Shown: positions 18,286 through 26,880, counted from the first letter of the stretch. The stretch: DNA of 64,000 nucleotides from an uncultured Prevotellaceae bacterium (GCA_946186505.1 CAMHNI010000008.1:1-64000), one strand, 5' to 3'. The notes: generated from the sequence alone by a model not told the origin. Translations and numbers: made by a program.

Positions 18286-18293
18286 CAAAGGTA
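18286..18293 (-). promoter_or_regulatory. Orphan TAnnTTTG promoter reading into the MATE 3' end
   Basis: CAAAGGTA on + equals TACCTTTG on the minus strand. A transcript from it would run through about 110 bp of GC-rich non-coding DNA and antisense into the MATE gene. No gene is attached to it now. It may be the leftover leader of a lost gene. Confidence 0.4.
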
Positions 18294-18466
18294 CTACATT
18301 TTTCGTGCGCCTCCAAATCCCATCCTTCGATTTCGGCCGATTTTCAGCACGAATTTGCCCACTTCCGCACGAGCCGTCATTTCGAGGCCCCGATGCCGTA
18401 ATTTTCGAGCCTTTGAAATTACGTTTCGCCGATAGTGGGCAGGGGGGTATTATTCGGTTGCCACAA

Positions 18467-18703
18467 TGCCACTTTGCCACTTTGCCACATTAAGCACCTT
18501 CGAGATTGCACAAACTGTATATTATAAATTATTATATATTATAATATATAATAATTCTAATTACTATCCGTCACACACCTTGCACACTTGCCACCACCTT
18601 AATGTTGTGATGAAGCGAGTGACATCAAAACTTGTTGGGATGTCCGAGCGTGAACAACTTCAAACCCCAAATGGGCTTAATGTGGCAAAGTGGCAAAGTG
18701 GCA
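18467..18703. repeat. Perfect 29-bp inverted repeat around an AT-rich core
   Basis: Arms at 18467-18495 and 18675-18703 (gcttaatgtggcaaagtggc, continuing aaagtggca, and its complement) are perfectly complementary; each contains the direct repeat tggcaaag twice. They enclose 179 bp including a nearly pure A/T palindrome around 18520-18560 (tatattataatata). No ORF with family features was found in 18173-18743. Function unknown; it could be a remnant of a small mobile or replication element. Confidence 0.75.
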
Positions 18704-18743
18704 AGAATGCACAGCGGAACCGATTCCTTGTTCACGTCAGGTG

Positions 18744-19634
18744 TTACTCCAAACGGTATTCACCAGGTGGTACACCGATAATGCGCTTGAAATACTTGCT
18801 GAAGAACGAGGGATTGGGGAAGTGTAGGTCGTCGGCAATCTGGGCAATAGACTTGTTGGTATGCATCAGCTCCACCTTGATGCGAGTGATGAGGGCACGG
18901 TCAATCCATTCCTTGGCGGTGACGCCGCTGGTTTGGCGGATGATGGTGCTCAGGTAGCGTTCGGTCAGACACATGCGGTCGGCATAGTAACCTATCTGGT
19001 GCTGCTCAAAACAATGCTGGTTTACAAGTTGGATAAAGCGATCGAAGATGGTCTGCTCGCGCGACTGGGAGGCCTGCAACATATCCGTATGCCTTTGATA
19101 AACCCCATCGTAGAGGTGCATCATGGCAGCCACTAAACAGCTGAGCGTCTGATGGTTATAGCCCTTCTGGTGAACGATGTACCAGATGGTGTCGATGATA
19201 TGGCGGGCTGTAGTGATGTCGGCATCGCTGGCTTTCACTTGGAAGTCGCGCACCTGTCCGTTGAAGGTTGATGGTATCTGTGGCATCGGGAAATCATCGA
19301 AGAGTCCGATGCCGTAAATCTCCAAATCTTCGGTAAATGAAATAGGGTGGATGATGGTGCCGGCCCCAACAAACAGCAGCATGCCGGGCTCTAACTGCTT
19401 CTCTACCAGATTCACCCTGACAATAGCATGTCCCTTTGCGATGAGCCCCATGCGAAAGTCGTTGATGATGAATGGTGGCTTATGCTGTTGGATAATCAGC
19501 TTAAACATACTGGGATCACCGTAGAGCATTCCCAGTTCGCTATTTATAAAAGCATGTTTAAACATCTGCTCCATGTGGGCATCAAAGACTCCCTTCATGC
19601 GCGAATAGTTCATCAATTTAGGTTGGCTCTTCAT
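18744..19634 (-). CDS. AraC-family transcriptional regulator
   Basis: 296 residues: an N-terminal cupin-like sensing region (about 1-170) and a C-terminal double helix-turn-helix (about 195-296). The C-terminal block TERYLSTIIRQTSGVTAKEW and PNPSFFSKYFKRIIGVPPGEYR fit the AraC/XylS signature, including the F-S-x-x-F-K-R-x-x-G-x-x-P pattern. The gene is divergent from the efflux operon starting at 19797, with a promoter for each gene in the shared 162-bp gap, so it most likely controls that operon. It might also respond to products of the upstream synthetases. The ligand is unknown. Confidence 0.9.
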   Translation of the reverse strand: MKSQPKLMNYSRMKGVFDAHMEQMFKHAFINSELGMLYGDPSMFKLIIQQHKPPFIINDFRMGLIAKGHAIVRVNLVEKQLEPGMLLFVGAGTIIHPISFTEDLEIYGIGLFDDFPMPQIPSTFNGQVRDFQVKASDADITTARHIIDTIWYIVHQKGYNHQTLSCLVAAMMHLYDGVYQRHTDMLQASQSREQTIFDRFIQLVNQHCFEQHQIGYYADRMCLTERYLSTIIRQTSGVTAKEWIDRALITRIKVELMHTNKSIAQIADDLHFPNPSFFSKYFKRIIGVPPGEYRLE

Positions 19635-19659
19635 GCGCTTTATATTTGTTTATTTGCTG

Positions 19660-19667
19660 CAAAGATA
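19660..19667 (-). promoter_or_regulatory. -7 element for the AraC gene
   Basis: CAAAGATA on + equals TATCTTTG on minus, the Bacteroidota -7 consensus, 26 bp upstream of the AraC ATG at 19634. Confidence 0.7.
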
Positions 19668-19764
19668 ACTAAAATAGTTGAAATGATGCTCTATTTGTAT
19701 GGAAATCGAACAAAAAGGACATTTTTCTCGTTGTATGGGTAGCGCGTTTTTCAAAAAATGCCCA

Positions 19765-19772
19765 TATCTTTG
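19765..19772 (+). promoter_or_regulatory. -7 element for the efflux operon
   Basis: TATCTTTG, 24 bp before the ATG at 19797. It decides the start of the TolC gene: an in-frame ATG at 19758 lies upstream of this promoter element and cannot be used from it. Confidence 0.75.
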
Positions 19773-19796
19773 CAGCAGAATAAAAAAACTACTGCA

Positions 19797-21095
19797 ATGA
19801 AGAGATTTCTGATAATTCTATCACTTTTCACTTTTTACTATTCACTGTTCACCAGCGAAGCACAGACGCTGGAGGCATGTCAGCAGGCGGCAGAACGCAA
19901 TTATCCGTTGATACGACAGTACGGGCTGATAGAGAAGACGACAGAGCTGACCGTGGCGAATATCCAGAAGGGATGGCTGCCGCAGGTGTCGGCATCGGCA
20001 CAGGCCACGTATCAAAGTGATGTGACGGCGTTTCCAGACCAGATTCAGAAGGTGTATCAACAGATGGGTATCGACATGGAGGGACTGCGGAAAGACCAAT
20101 ACCGTGTGGGCATCGATATTCAACAGACGGTGTTCGACGGCGGAGCCATTAACAGTCAGAAGGAGATAGCCCGTCAGCAAGGGAATGTGCAAGCCGCGCA
20201 GAACGAGGTCAGTTTATATAATGTACGCAAACGCGTGAACGAGATGTACTTCGGACTGCTGCTGACAGATGAGCAAATACAACTCAATAAAGACCTGCAG
20301 GAGTTGTTGGGGCAGAACGAAAAGAAGTTGGCCTCTATGGTGAAGAACGGTACGGCAGCGGAAAGTGACTATCAGAATGTGAAGGCTGAACGGCTGAACG
20401 TCATGCAGCAGATGACAGGATTGCAGGCGCAAAGGAGAGCGTTGGCGAGGATGTTAAGCACATTCTGTGGCATAGAAGTGAGAACCCCCTCCAAACCTCC
20501 CCGAGGGGAGGCTTCTGTTCTCCCCCTCGGGGGAGTTAGTGGGGGGGCTCGGCCAGAACTCAAGGCTATTGATGCACAGTTGATGTTAGCAGATGCTCAG
20601 GAGAAGTCACTCGATGCTGCATTGATGCCGAAGTTGGGCGTGTTTGCGCAAGGCTTCTACGGCTATCCCGGCTATAATTTATTCGAGGATATGATGGGCC
20701 ACAAGTGGTCGCTGAACGGGATGATTGGCGCACGCCTCACATGGAACATCGGTGCCCTCTATACCCGCAAGAACGACAAAGCAAAGATTCAACTGCAGCG
20801 CGAAATAGCCGAGACCAATCGCGATGTGTTCCTTTTTAATAACAGTCTGGAGCAGATTCAGCAGAACGAGAACATCGAGCGTTATCGCAAACTGATGGCA
20901 GACGATGAGGAGATCATCTCACTGAGAAGCAGTATCCGAAGGTCGGCTGAATCGAAACTTTCGCACGGCATCATTGATGTGAACGACTTGGTGAAAGAGA
21001 TTACCAATGAGAATGCGGCTAAGGTACAGCAGCGGGTACACGAGATAGAGATGCTGAAAGAGATTTACGACTTGAAATACACCACTAACAATTAA
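19797..21095 (+). CDS. TolC-family outer-membrane efflux protein
   Basis: 432 residues from the ATG at 19797, with a signal peptide (MKRFLIILSLFTF, cleavage near SEAQT) and two TolC repeats of long coiled-coil helices and short strands. The opening TLEACQQAAERNYPLIRQY is the usual OEP start. It forms the outer-membrane duct for the pump encoded by the next four genes. An in-frame Pro/Gly-rich insert (20485-20550) lies near the middle, at the junction of the two repeats. The stop is 34 bp before the HlyD gene. First gene of an operon with an adaptor, double ATPase and two ABC-2 permeases. Confidence 0.9.
   Translation: MKRFLIILSLFTFYYSLFTSEAQTLEACQQAAERNYPLIRQYGLIEKTTELTVANIQKGWLPQVSASAQATYQSDVTAFPDQIQKVYQQMGIDMEGLRKDQYRVGIDIQQTVFDGGAINSQKEIARQQGNVQAAQNEVSLYNVRKRVNEMYFGLLLTDEQIQLNKDLQELLGQNEKKLASMVKNGTAAESDYQNVKAERLNVMQQMTGLQAQRRALARMLSTFCGIEVRTPSKPPRGEASVLPLGGVSGGARPELKAIDAQLMLADAQEKSLDAALMPKLGVFAQGFYGYPGYNLFEDMMGHKWSLNGMIGARLTWNIGALYTRKNDKAKIQLQREIAETNRDVFLFNNSLEQIQQNENIERYRKLMADDEEIISLRSSIRRSAESKLSHGIIDVNDLVKEITNENAAKVQQRVHEIEMLKEIYDLKYTTNN
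20485..20550. repeat. GC-rich palindromes inserted in frame in TolC
   Basis: Two adjacent small palindromes, ctccccgaggggag and ctccccctcgggggag, flanked by ccccctcc and gggggggc, give the peptide TPSKPPRGEASVLPLGGVSGGA. The composition differs sharply from the surrounding gene. It resembles the cctcccc...ggggagg elements elsewhere in the window. Confidence 0.65.
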
Positions 21096-21129
21096 TTTTC
21101 CGACCACGGATTGAACGAATTACACGAAT

Positions 21130-22071
21130 ATGAGAAGGAATGTTTTTTTACCATTTTACCTTTTTTCCCTTTTGCTTTTCATTGCAAGTTGCGGAAACAA
21201 GGAGAAGGAGTACGATGCCACGGGGGTGTTCGAAGCTACAGAGGTGACGGTAGCAGCGGAGCAGAGTGGTACGTTGATGATGTTCGATGTCAACGAGGGC
21301 GACGAGTTGGCTCTTGGCAAGGAAGTGGGACTCGTTGATACCACACAGATCTGGCTGAAGATTCAGCAGGCAAAGGCCAGCCGGGCGGTCTATCAGAGTC
21401 AGAAACCCGATATGGAAAAGCAGTTAGCTGCTACGCGCCAGCAGTTGGCAAAAGCCCGGCAGGATCAGCAGCGATACCGTGAACTGGTGGCCGACGGTGC
21501 TGCCCCCAGCAAGATGCTTGACGATGCCACCAGCCAGGTAGCCGTGCTCCAGAAGCAGCTCGACGCACAGATTTCCTCATTGAGTAACCAACTTTCAACT
21601 CTTAACTCTCAACTTTCAACGGTTGACGTACAGGTGAGCCAGCTGATGGACCAGCTTCAGAAGTGCCACATAACTACGCCCATCAATGGTACTGTGCTGG
21701 AAAAATACGCGGAACGTGGTGAGTTCGTCGCCGTTGGCAAACCGCTGTTCAAGATGGCCGATACGCAGCAGATGTTCATCCGTGCCTACGTCACTTCGGC
21801 ACAGTTGAAGAATATCAAGTTGGGGCAGCAGGCGAAGGTCTTTGCTGACTATGGCGATGGACAGAAGAAGGAATACGATGGTACGGTCTCTTGGATTTCA
21901 AGTCGCTCGGAGTTTACGCCCAAGACCATCCAGACAGACGATGAACGTGCCGATCTGGTCTATGCCTTGAAGGTGGCCATTAAACGCCCGACCGCTGGTA
22001 GCTCGCAAGGTGAGAACGACGGCAATGTGAAGATTGGTATGTACGGCGAAGTCACTTTTAGTAAAGAGTGA
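21130..22071 (+). CDS. HlyD-family periplasmic adaptor lipoprotein
   Basis: 313 residues. An N-terminal lipobox (LLLFIASC, Cys near 21) marks a lipoprotein. Next come a biotinyl-lipoyl half-domain (ATGVFEATEVTVAAEQSGTL), a long coiled coil (about 75-170) and the second lipoyl half and barrel (ITTPINGTVLEKYAERGEFV). This is the YbhG/HlyD layout linking an inner-membrane ABC-2 pump to TolC. A low-complexity stretch at about 21590-21620 (LSNQLSTLNSQLSTVD) comes from a ctttcaact-type microsatellite sitting in the coiled coil, which tolerates it. It lies within the efflux operon, 42 bp before the ATPase gene. Confidence 0.88.
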   Translation: MRRNVFLPFYLFSLLLFIASCGNKEKEYDATGVFEATEVTVAAEQSGTLMMFDVNEGDELALGKEVGLVDTTQIWLKIQQAKASRAVYQSQKPDMEKQLAATRQQLAKARQDQQRYRELVADGAAPSKMLDDATSQVAVLQKQLDAQISSLSNQLSTLNSQLSTVDVQVSQLMDQLQKCHITTPINGTVLEKYAERGEFVAVGKPLFKMADTQQMFIRAYVTSAQLKNIKLGQQAKVFADYGDGQKKEYDGTVSWISSRSEFTPKTIQTDDERADLVYALKVAIKRPTAGSSQGENDGNVKIGMYGEVTFSKE

Positions 22072-22092
22072 AGAGTAAAGAGTGAAGAGTGA
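22061..22092. repeat. GTAAAGAGTGAAGA tandem repeat
   Basis: Two and a bit copies of a 14-bp purine-rich unit span the 3' end of the adaptor gene and the gap before the ATPase. It may vary in length; the stop codon of the adaptor lies inside it. Confidence 0.6.
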
Positions 22093-22113
22093 ATAACTTG
22101 CTACCGCTGAATC

Positions 22114-23649
22114 ATGACAAGTATTGAAGTAAACGGAATATCGAAGTCATACGGCAAGGTCAGGGCTTTGCAAGACGTGTCGTTCTCCGTTGAAAAAGGC
22201 GAGGTCTTTGGATTGATCGGTCCTGACGGAGCGGGGAAGACATCTATGTTCCGCATTCTCTGCACGTTGCTATTAGCTGATGCAGGAACGGCAATGGTGG
22301 ATGGCTTCGACGTGGTACGCCAAATGAAGGATATCCGCTGTCGCGTGGGCTATATGCCTGGACGCTTCTCGCTCTATCAGGATCTGACGGTGGAGGAGAA
22401 TCTGAAGTTCTTCGCCACGCTCTTCGGTACGACCGTCGATGAGGGCTATGACAGCATCAAGGCCATCTACTCGCAGATAGAGCGTTTTAAGGAACGTAAG
22501 GCAGGGGCGCTGTCGGGAGGCATGAAGCAAAAGTTGGCGCTGAGTTGTGCGCTGGTGCATCAGCCATCAGTACTCTTTCTTGATGAGCCTACGACGGGCG
22601 TTGACCCTGTAAGCCGCAAGGAGTTCTGGGAGATGCTGTCGATGCTGAAGGAACGAGGCATCACCATCGTTGCCGCCACACCCTATCTCGACGAGGTGCG
22701 ACAGTGTGAGCACGTGGCGTTTCTGAGCGAGGGGAAGGTGATGGGTATCGATACGCCTGAGGTGATATTGGATAGGTTCAAAGAAATCTTCAACCCGCCA
22801 CCACTGAGAGCCTACCCAAGCCCTCCCAAAGGGAGGGATGTTGAGTCACATGATGGTGCTCCAAAATCACAAACCTCTAGTAATCAAACACCCCCTCCTT
22901 TGGAGGGGCTTGGGGAGGCTGTTATTTCTGTCTCTCGCCTCGTCAAAGCCTTCGGCGACTTCCATGCTGTCGATGATATCTCGTTTACTGTCAAGCGTGG
23001 CGAGATATTCGGCTTCCTCGGTGCTAATGGCGCAGGCAAGACCACGGCGATGCACATGCTCACAGGACTGAACCAGCCCACCAGTGGCACAGGCACCGTA
23101 GCTGGCTTCGACATCCGTACGGAACACGAGCAAATAAAGAAGCACATAGGTTATATGAGCCAGCGTTTCTCGCTCTACGAGGACCTGACGGTAGCCGAGA
23201 ACATCCGACTGTTTGGTGGTATCTACGGGATGGAGAGTGAAGAGATAAAAGTGAAAACTGAAAAGTTGCTGCGCCAGTTGAAGTTCGAGGAACACAAGAA
23301 CGACCTCGTGGGCTCCCTACCCCTCGGATGGAAACAGAAACTGGCATTCTCCGTGTCAATCTTCCATGAGCCTTCCATCGTATTCCTCGATGAACCTACG
23401 GGCGGTGTCGATCCTGCCACGCGCCGCCAATTCTGGGAGCTCATCTACGAAGCAGCCGCACGAGGCATCACCGTTTTTGTGACGACCCACTATATGGATG
23501 AGGCCGAATACTGCGACCGCATCTCGATTATGGTCGATGGCAAGATCAGCGCGATGGGGACACCTGACGAGCTGAAAGGGCGATACCATCAGTCCGATAT
23601 GGATCATGTTTTTACGTATTTAGCAAGACAAGCCAAAAGGTCATCATGA
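22114..23649 (+). CDS. Double ABC ATPase, YbhF-like
   Basis: 511 residues holding two ABC domains in tandem. Domain 1: Walker A GPDGAGKTS, signature LSGGMKQKLAL, Walker B VLFLDEPTTGVDP. Domain 2: Walker A GANGAGKTT, degenerate signature LPLGWKQKLAF, Walker B IVFLDEPTGGVDP. The LGW-type second signature is typical of YbhF/YhiH-type fused ATPases. It drives the ABC-2 permease pair encoded next. The interdomain linker is a 108-bp palindromic element (22811-22918) read in frame. The stop overlaps the start of the first permease (ATGA), so the two are translationally coupled. Substrate unknown; YbhFSR-type pumps are linked to drugs and cations. Confidence 0.92.
   Translation: MTSIEVNGISKSYGKVRALQDVSFSVEKGEVFGLIGPDGAGKTSMFRILCTLLLADAGTAMVDGFDVVRQMKDIRCRVGYMPGRFSLYQDLTVEENLKFFATLFGTTVDEGYDSIKAIYSQIERFKERKAGALSGGMKQKLALSCALVHQPSVLFLDEPTTGVDPVSRKEFWEMLSMLKERGITIVAATPYLDEVRQCEHVAFLSEGKVMGIDTPEVILDRFKEIFNPPPLRAYPSPPKGRDVESHDGAPKSQTSSNQTPPPLEGLGEAVISVSRLVKAFGDFHAVDDISFTVKRGEIFGFLGANGAGKTTAMHMLTGLNQPTSGTGTVAGFDIRTEHEQIKKHIGYMSQRFSLYEDLTVAENIRLFGGIYGMESEEIKVKTEKLLRQLKFEEHKNDLVGSLPLGWKQKLAFSVSIFHEPSIVFLDEPTGGVDPATRRQFWELIYEAAARGITVFVTTHYMDEAEYCDRISIMVDGKISAMGTPDELKGRYHQSDMDHVFTYLARQAKRSS
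22811..22918. repeat. 108-bp palindromic element as the linker between ABC domains
   Basis: Same length and plan as the two NRPS elements: 31-bp arms (22811-22841 and 22888-22918), here imperfect, with small internal palindromes and a different centre. It is translated AYPSPPKGRDV ... PPPLEGLGEA, the same frame and C-terminal motif (GLGEA) as in the synthetases. Confidence 0.85.
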
Positions 23650-24758
23650 AGCAGTTTATATCCTTCGTCATCAAAGAAACCAAGCACATCCTGCGCGACA
23701 AGCGTACGATGCTGATACTCTTCGGCATGCCCATCGTGATGATGCTGCTCTTCGGCTTTGCCATCACTAACGATGTGAAGAATGTGCGGACGGTGGTGGT
23801 GACTTCACAGATGGATCCCCAGACGCAAGCCGCCGTAGAACGACTGGCAGCATCGGAATACTTCACGATAACAACGTCTGTCCCAACACCGAAGGATGCG
23901 GAAATGATGATACGCAGCCAGAAGGCCGATCTCGCCATTGTCTTTTCGAAAGACCACGCCATCCAATTCATCGTCGATGGCTCCGATCCCAATATGGCAC
24001 AGCAATGGACCAATTATGCGAACCAAATAATTGTCCGCTCGGCTTTCTTGCGTCCCTGCAGTAGCAAGCTACCAGAGGTCGAGCGGCCGCTTGGCTTGTC
24101 CAAGAATCATCAATTATCAATTGTCAATTCAAAACTCTTATACAACCCTCAGATGAAGTCGGCCTATAACTTCGTGCCTGCTATCATGGGTATGCTGTTG
24201 CTGCTGATTTGTGCCATGATGACCTCTGTGAGCATTGTCCGCGAAAAAGAGCGCGGCACGATGGAGGTGCTGTTGGTCTCGCCCGTCCGTCCACTGATGA
24301 TTATCGTGGCAAAGGTGGTGCCCTATCTGCTGTTGGCTCTGGTAATCCTATCTGTTATCCTGCTGATGTCGGCCACCGTGCTCGATGTGCCGTTGCAGGG
24401 GTCGCTGGGGTGGATACTCGTGGTGTCACTTATCTACATCCTGCTGGCCCTCTCACTCGGATTGTTTATCTCAAACATCGCACAGACGCAGTTCGTGGCC
24501 CTACTCGCCTCGGCAATGGTGCTGCTCTTGCCCACCGTGCTGCTCTCAGGTATGTTGTTTCCTGTGGAGTCGATGCCAACGGTGCTTCAATGGGTATCGG
24601 CCATCATCCCGCCTCGTTACTATATCCAGGCCATGCGTAAACTGATGATTATGGGTGTGGGCATTCAGGAGGTGTGGCAAGAGGTGGTGGTTCTTATTGG
24701 CATGACCGCCCTGCTGCTTACCGTCTCGCTTGCAAAGTTCAAGACAAAATTAGAATAA
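23646..24758 (+). CDS. ABC-2 type permease, YbhS/YbhR-like (first)
   Basis: 370 residues: one N-terminal helix (RTMLILFGMPIVMMLLFGFA), a periplasmic domain (about 45-175) and five C-terminal helices, with the conserved block VREKERGTMEVLLVSPVRP found before the second helix in ABC-2 permeases. It pairs with the next permease and the double ATPase to form the inner-membrane pump. It overlaps the ATPase stop by four bases and the following start by one. The periplasmic domain contains an odd in-frame insert (24035-24129) made of a gggacgcaagaaagccgagcg-type repeat plus an attatcaattgtcaatt microsatellite; the core helices are unaffected. Confidence 0.88.
   Translation: MKQFISFVIKETKHILRDKRTMLILFGMPIVMMLLFGFAITNDVKNVRTVVVTSQMDPQTQAAVERLAASEYFTITTSVPTPKDAEMMIRSQKADLAIVFSKDHAIQFIVDGSDPNMAQQWTNYANQIIVRSAFLRPCSSKLPEVERPLGLSKNHQLSIVNSKLLYNPQMKSAYNFVPAIMGMLLLLICAMMTSVSIVREKERGTMEVLLVSPVRPLMIIVAKVVPYLLLALVILSVILLMSATVLDVPLQGSLGWILVVSLIYILLALSLGLFISNIAQTQFVALLASAMVLLLPTVLLSGMLFPVESMPTVLQWVSAIIPPRYYIQAMRKLMIMGVGIQEVWQEVVVLIGMTALLLTVSLAKFKTKLE
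24035..24129. repeat. Composite repeat insert in the first ABC-2 permease
   Basis: The minus strand reads gggacgcaagaaagccgagc, closely matching intergenic repeat DNA at 56528 and 57930. It is followed by cttggcttgtccaag (small palindrome) and tcaattatcaattgtcaatt. Translated RPCSSKLPEVERPLGLSK then NHQLSIVNSK. It looks like two independent repeat types back to back in frame. Confidence 0.65.
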
Positions 24759-25879
24759 TGATGGCTCAAGTGATGATCAAATATTTGCTTCAAAAGGAAT
24801 TCCTGCAGATTCGGCGCAACTCGTTTATGCCGAAGATTATCTTCATCTTCCCCATCATGGTGATGTGTGTCATGCCGTGGGTGATGAATCAGGAGGTTAA
24901 GAACATCCGCGTCGATGTGGTTGATATGGATCGTACCACTCAGTCGCAGCAACTCGTCCACCAAATAGAAGCCTCGAACTACTTTATCTTCAATGGCCAG
25001 AAAGCATCTTACCAAGAAGCCATGAAGGATATCGAGACCTCTCAGGCCGATATCATCCTTGAAATCCGTGACGGCCAGTATCTCATTGCGGCCAATGCCG
25101 TCAACGGCACTAAAGGTTCCATCGGTAGTGCATACCTTTCGCAGATAATCTCGTCGAGCCAGCCGTCTTTCAACCCTCCGTTCGAGTTCCGCTCGCTGGC
25201 TTCCCGCTCGGCTCTGCCGCTTCGCTCGTCGAAGAACGGGACGCAAAAACCTTCAACTCTCATCTTATATAACAAGCATCAGGACTACAAGGTGTTCATG
25301 ATTCCCGCCCTGATGGGTATTCTGATGATGATGCTCTGCGGCTTCCTGCCTGCGCTGAACATCGTGGGTGAAAAGGAGAAAGGCACTATCGAGCAGATCA
25401 ATGTCACGCCCGTCTCGAAGTGGTCTTTTATCATCGCCAAGCTCATTCCTTACTGGATTATCGGTCTGGTGGTGCTTACCCTCTGTCTTGTGGTTTCGTG
25501 GCTCGTCTATGGCATCACCTGCCAGGGACCGTTGTTGCTGGTTTATCTGTTGGCTATCCTGCTGGCGCTGTTCTTCTCGTCGCTCGGACTCATCGTCTCC
25601 AACTATAGCGACACCATGCAGCAAGCCATGCTGGTGATGTGGTTCTTCGTGGTATGTCTGATGCTCCTTTCAGGTCTCTTCACCCCGGTGCGCTCCATGC
25701 CCGACTGGGCTTATCTGACCACTTACGCCAATCCCATGCACTACTTCGTCGATGCCATCCGTACCGTCTTTGTCCGCGGCGGCACGTTCCAGGCCATAGC
25801 CCACCAAGTGGCCGCCCTCGCAGCCATTGCCTCAGTCATGGCCGTCTGGGCAGTCAAGAGCTACAAGAAGAACATCTGA
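24758..25879 (+). CDS. ABC-2 type permease, YbhS/YbhR-like (second)
   Basis: 373 residues from the ATG at 24758, which overlaps the previous stop (TAATG); the longer open frame from 24674 lies inside the previous gene and is rejected. Layout as its partner: first helix (IIFIFPIMVMCVMPWV), periplasmic domain, then five helices after the block GEKEKGTIEQINVTPVSKW. It forms the heterodimeric pump with the first permease. The periplasmic domain contains a GC-rich in-frame insert (25191-25250). Last gene of the efflux operon; about 66 bp of AT-rich DNA follows before the convergent patatin gene. Confidence 0.88.
   Translation: MMAQVMIKYLLQKEFLQIRRNSFMPKIIFIFPIMVMCVMPWVMNQEVKNIRVDVVDMDRTTQSQQLVHQIEASNYFIFNGQKASYQEAMKDIETSQADIILEIRDGQYLIAANAVNGTKGSIGSAYLSQIISSSQPSFNPPFEFRSLASRSALPLRSSKNGTQKPSTLILYNKHQDYKVFMIPALMGILMMMLCGFLPALNIVGEKEKGTIEQINVTPVSKWSFIIAKLIPYWIIGLVVLTLCLVVSWLVYGITCQGPLLLVYLLAILLALFFSSLGLIVSNYSDTMQQAMLVMWFFVVCLMLLSGLFTPVRSMPDWAYLTTYANPMHYFVDAIRTVFVRGGTFQAIAHQVAALAAIASVMAVWAVKSYKKNI
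25191..25250. repeat. GC-rich insert in the second ABC-2 permease
   Basis: The DNA gctcgctggcttcccgctcg ... gaacgggacgcaaaaac encodes FRSLASRSALPLRSSKNGTQK. The gaacgggacgcaa part recurs at 56540-56560 in intergenic repeat DNA. It sits in the same domain as the insert in the sister permease. Confidence 0.6.
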
Positions 25880-25945
25880 AGTTTTTATTGATTAATTCTA
25901 TTTGGTAAATAACCAACTTATTCTTATACGAATACTTAATGGTGC

Positions 25946-26806
25946 TTATTTACACAGAGCCTGCTGGGTCTTTTGGCGACCGATGGCAATGAGTTTTTCT
26001 GATTTGTCGTAGTCAAAACCGCCATAACGGCTCATCTGGATGTCAACAAGGACGTCGGGCTTCATCAGTTGAGTCATAAGAATGGAGTTTTGGCGAATCA
26101 TCAGTGAACTGACTCGCGAGAGCATGGTGTAGTAGTTGAATTCGAGGTTGTCGGGAATGAGTTTGTTGAGTATCTGTTGAGACAACGATTTGCTGCGCTT
26201 GCGCTTTTCTGCTAACTCACGCTGAACCTCCCACTGCGTCTCATAATCATGTCCGCTCACATCGACACCGACCAGGATATCGCCCTCATGTCTTACCACA
26301 CGATTCAGCGGTATGGGGTTTGTCACGCCACCGTCGATGAGAATCATACCGTCACGATGCACAGGCTCGTAGAACGACGGCAGAGAGATGCTGGCACGGA
26401 TGGCGTCGAAGAGATTGCCTTTGTTGAACACGACCTCACGCCCGGCTTTCAGGTCGGTAGCTACAGCACAATAGGGTATCGGCAGGTCCTCAATAGGCAT
26501 GTTGGGCACGAACTCCATGATGGCCTCGATGATACGGGTGCCCTTCACAATATGATTGAGACTGATGGAGAAGTCGGTCAACTCCAGCATTTTCTTTCTG
26601 TCAACAGTCTTCATCCACTCGCGGAACTCCTGCAGTTTTCCTGCAGCATAGACACCGCCGATAAGTGCGCCCATCGAACAGCCTGCAATGGAAGTGATGC
26701 GGTACCCCTGAGCCTCCAGTTCCTCGATGGCACCAATATGTGCAAGTCCTCTTGCACCACCACTCGACAATACTAATGCTACGTCTTTTGCCATAACGTC
26801 ATTCAA
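25946..26806 (-). CDS. Patatin-like phospholipase, RssA/YchK type
   Basis: 286 residues forming a single patatin domain. The oxyanion-hole motif is SSGGARGLAHIG (14-25), the nucleophile is Ser44 in GCSMG, and the catalytic Asp158 is in IDGG; the Ser-Asp dyad is complete. Family members are cytosolic or membrane-associated lipid acyl hydrolases. An in-frame ATG four codons in (MAKDVALVL) could be the true start, since family proteins often begin there. It stands alone: a terminator-like hairpin separates it from the lipoprotein gene upstream, and it converges with the efflux operon. Confidence 0.9.
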   Translation of the reverse strand: MNDVMAKDVALVLSSGGARGLAHIGAIEELEAQGYRITSIAGCSMGALIGGVYAAGKLQEFREWMKTVDRKKMLELTDFSISLNHIVKGTRIIEAIMEFVPNMPIEDLPIPYCAVATDLKAGREVVFNKGNLFDAIRASISLPSFYEPVHRDGMILIDGGVTNPIPLNRVVRHEGDILVGVDVSGHDYETQWEVQRELAEKRKRSKSLSQQILNKLIPDNLEFNYYTMLSRVSSLMIRQNSILMTQLMKPDVLVDIQMSRYGGFDYDKSEKLIAIGRQKTQQALCK

Positions 26807-26830
26807 TCATTCTATTCATGCCTTTATGAA

Positions 26831-26865
26831 AAAGATGCCTGCCAGACAGACCGGCAGGCATCTTT
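26831..26865 (-). terminator. Terminator after the BACON lipoprotein gene
   Basis: AAAGATGCCTGCC and GGCAGGCATCTTT form a 13-bp perfect stem with a 9-base loop. On the minus strand a TTTTT run follows. It separates the lipoprotein gene from the patatin gene. Confidence 0.8.
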
Positions 26866-26880
26866 ACAGAACTTACAACA

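Noticed and set aside
18091..18480. Gene of 129 codons on minus after the MATE pump
   Set aside because: It would overlap the MATE 3' end, begins inside the 29-bp inverted repeat, upstream of the only promoter element seen, and has no recognisable family.
24674..24757. Longer start for the second ABC-2 permease
   Set aside because: It lies inside the first permease; the TAATG overlap start gives the expected N-terminus.
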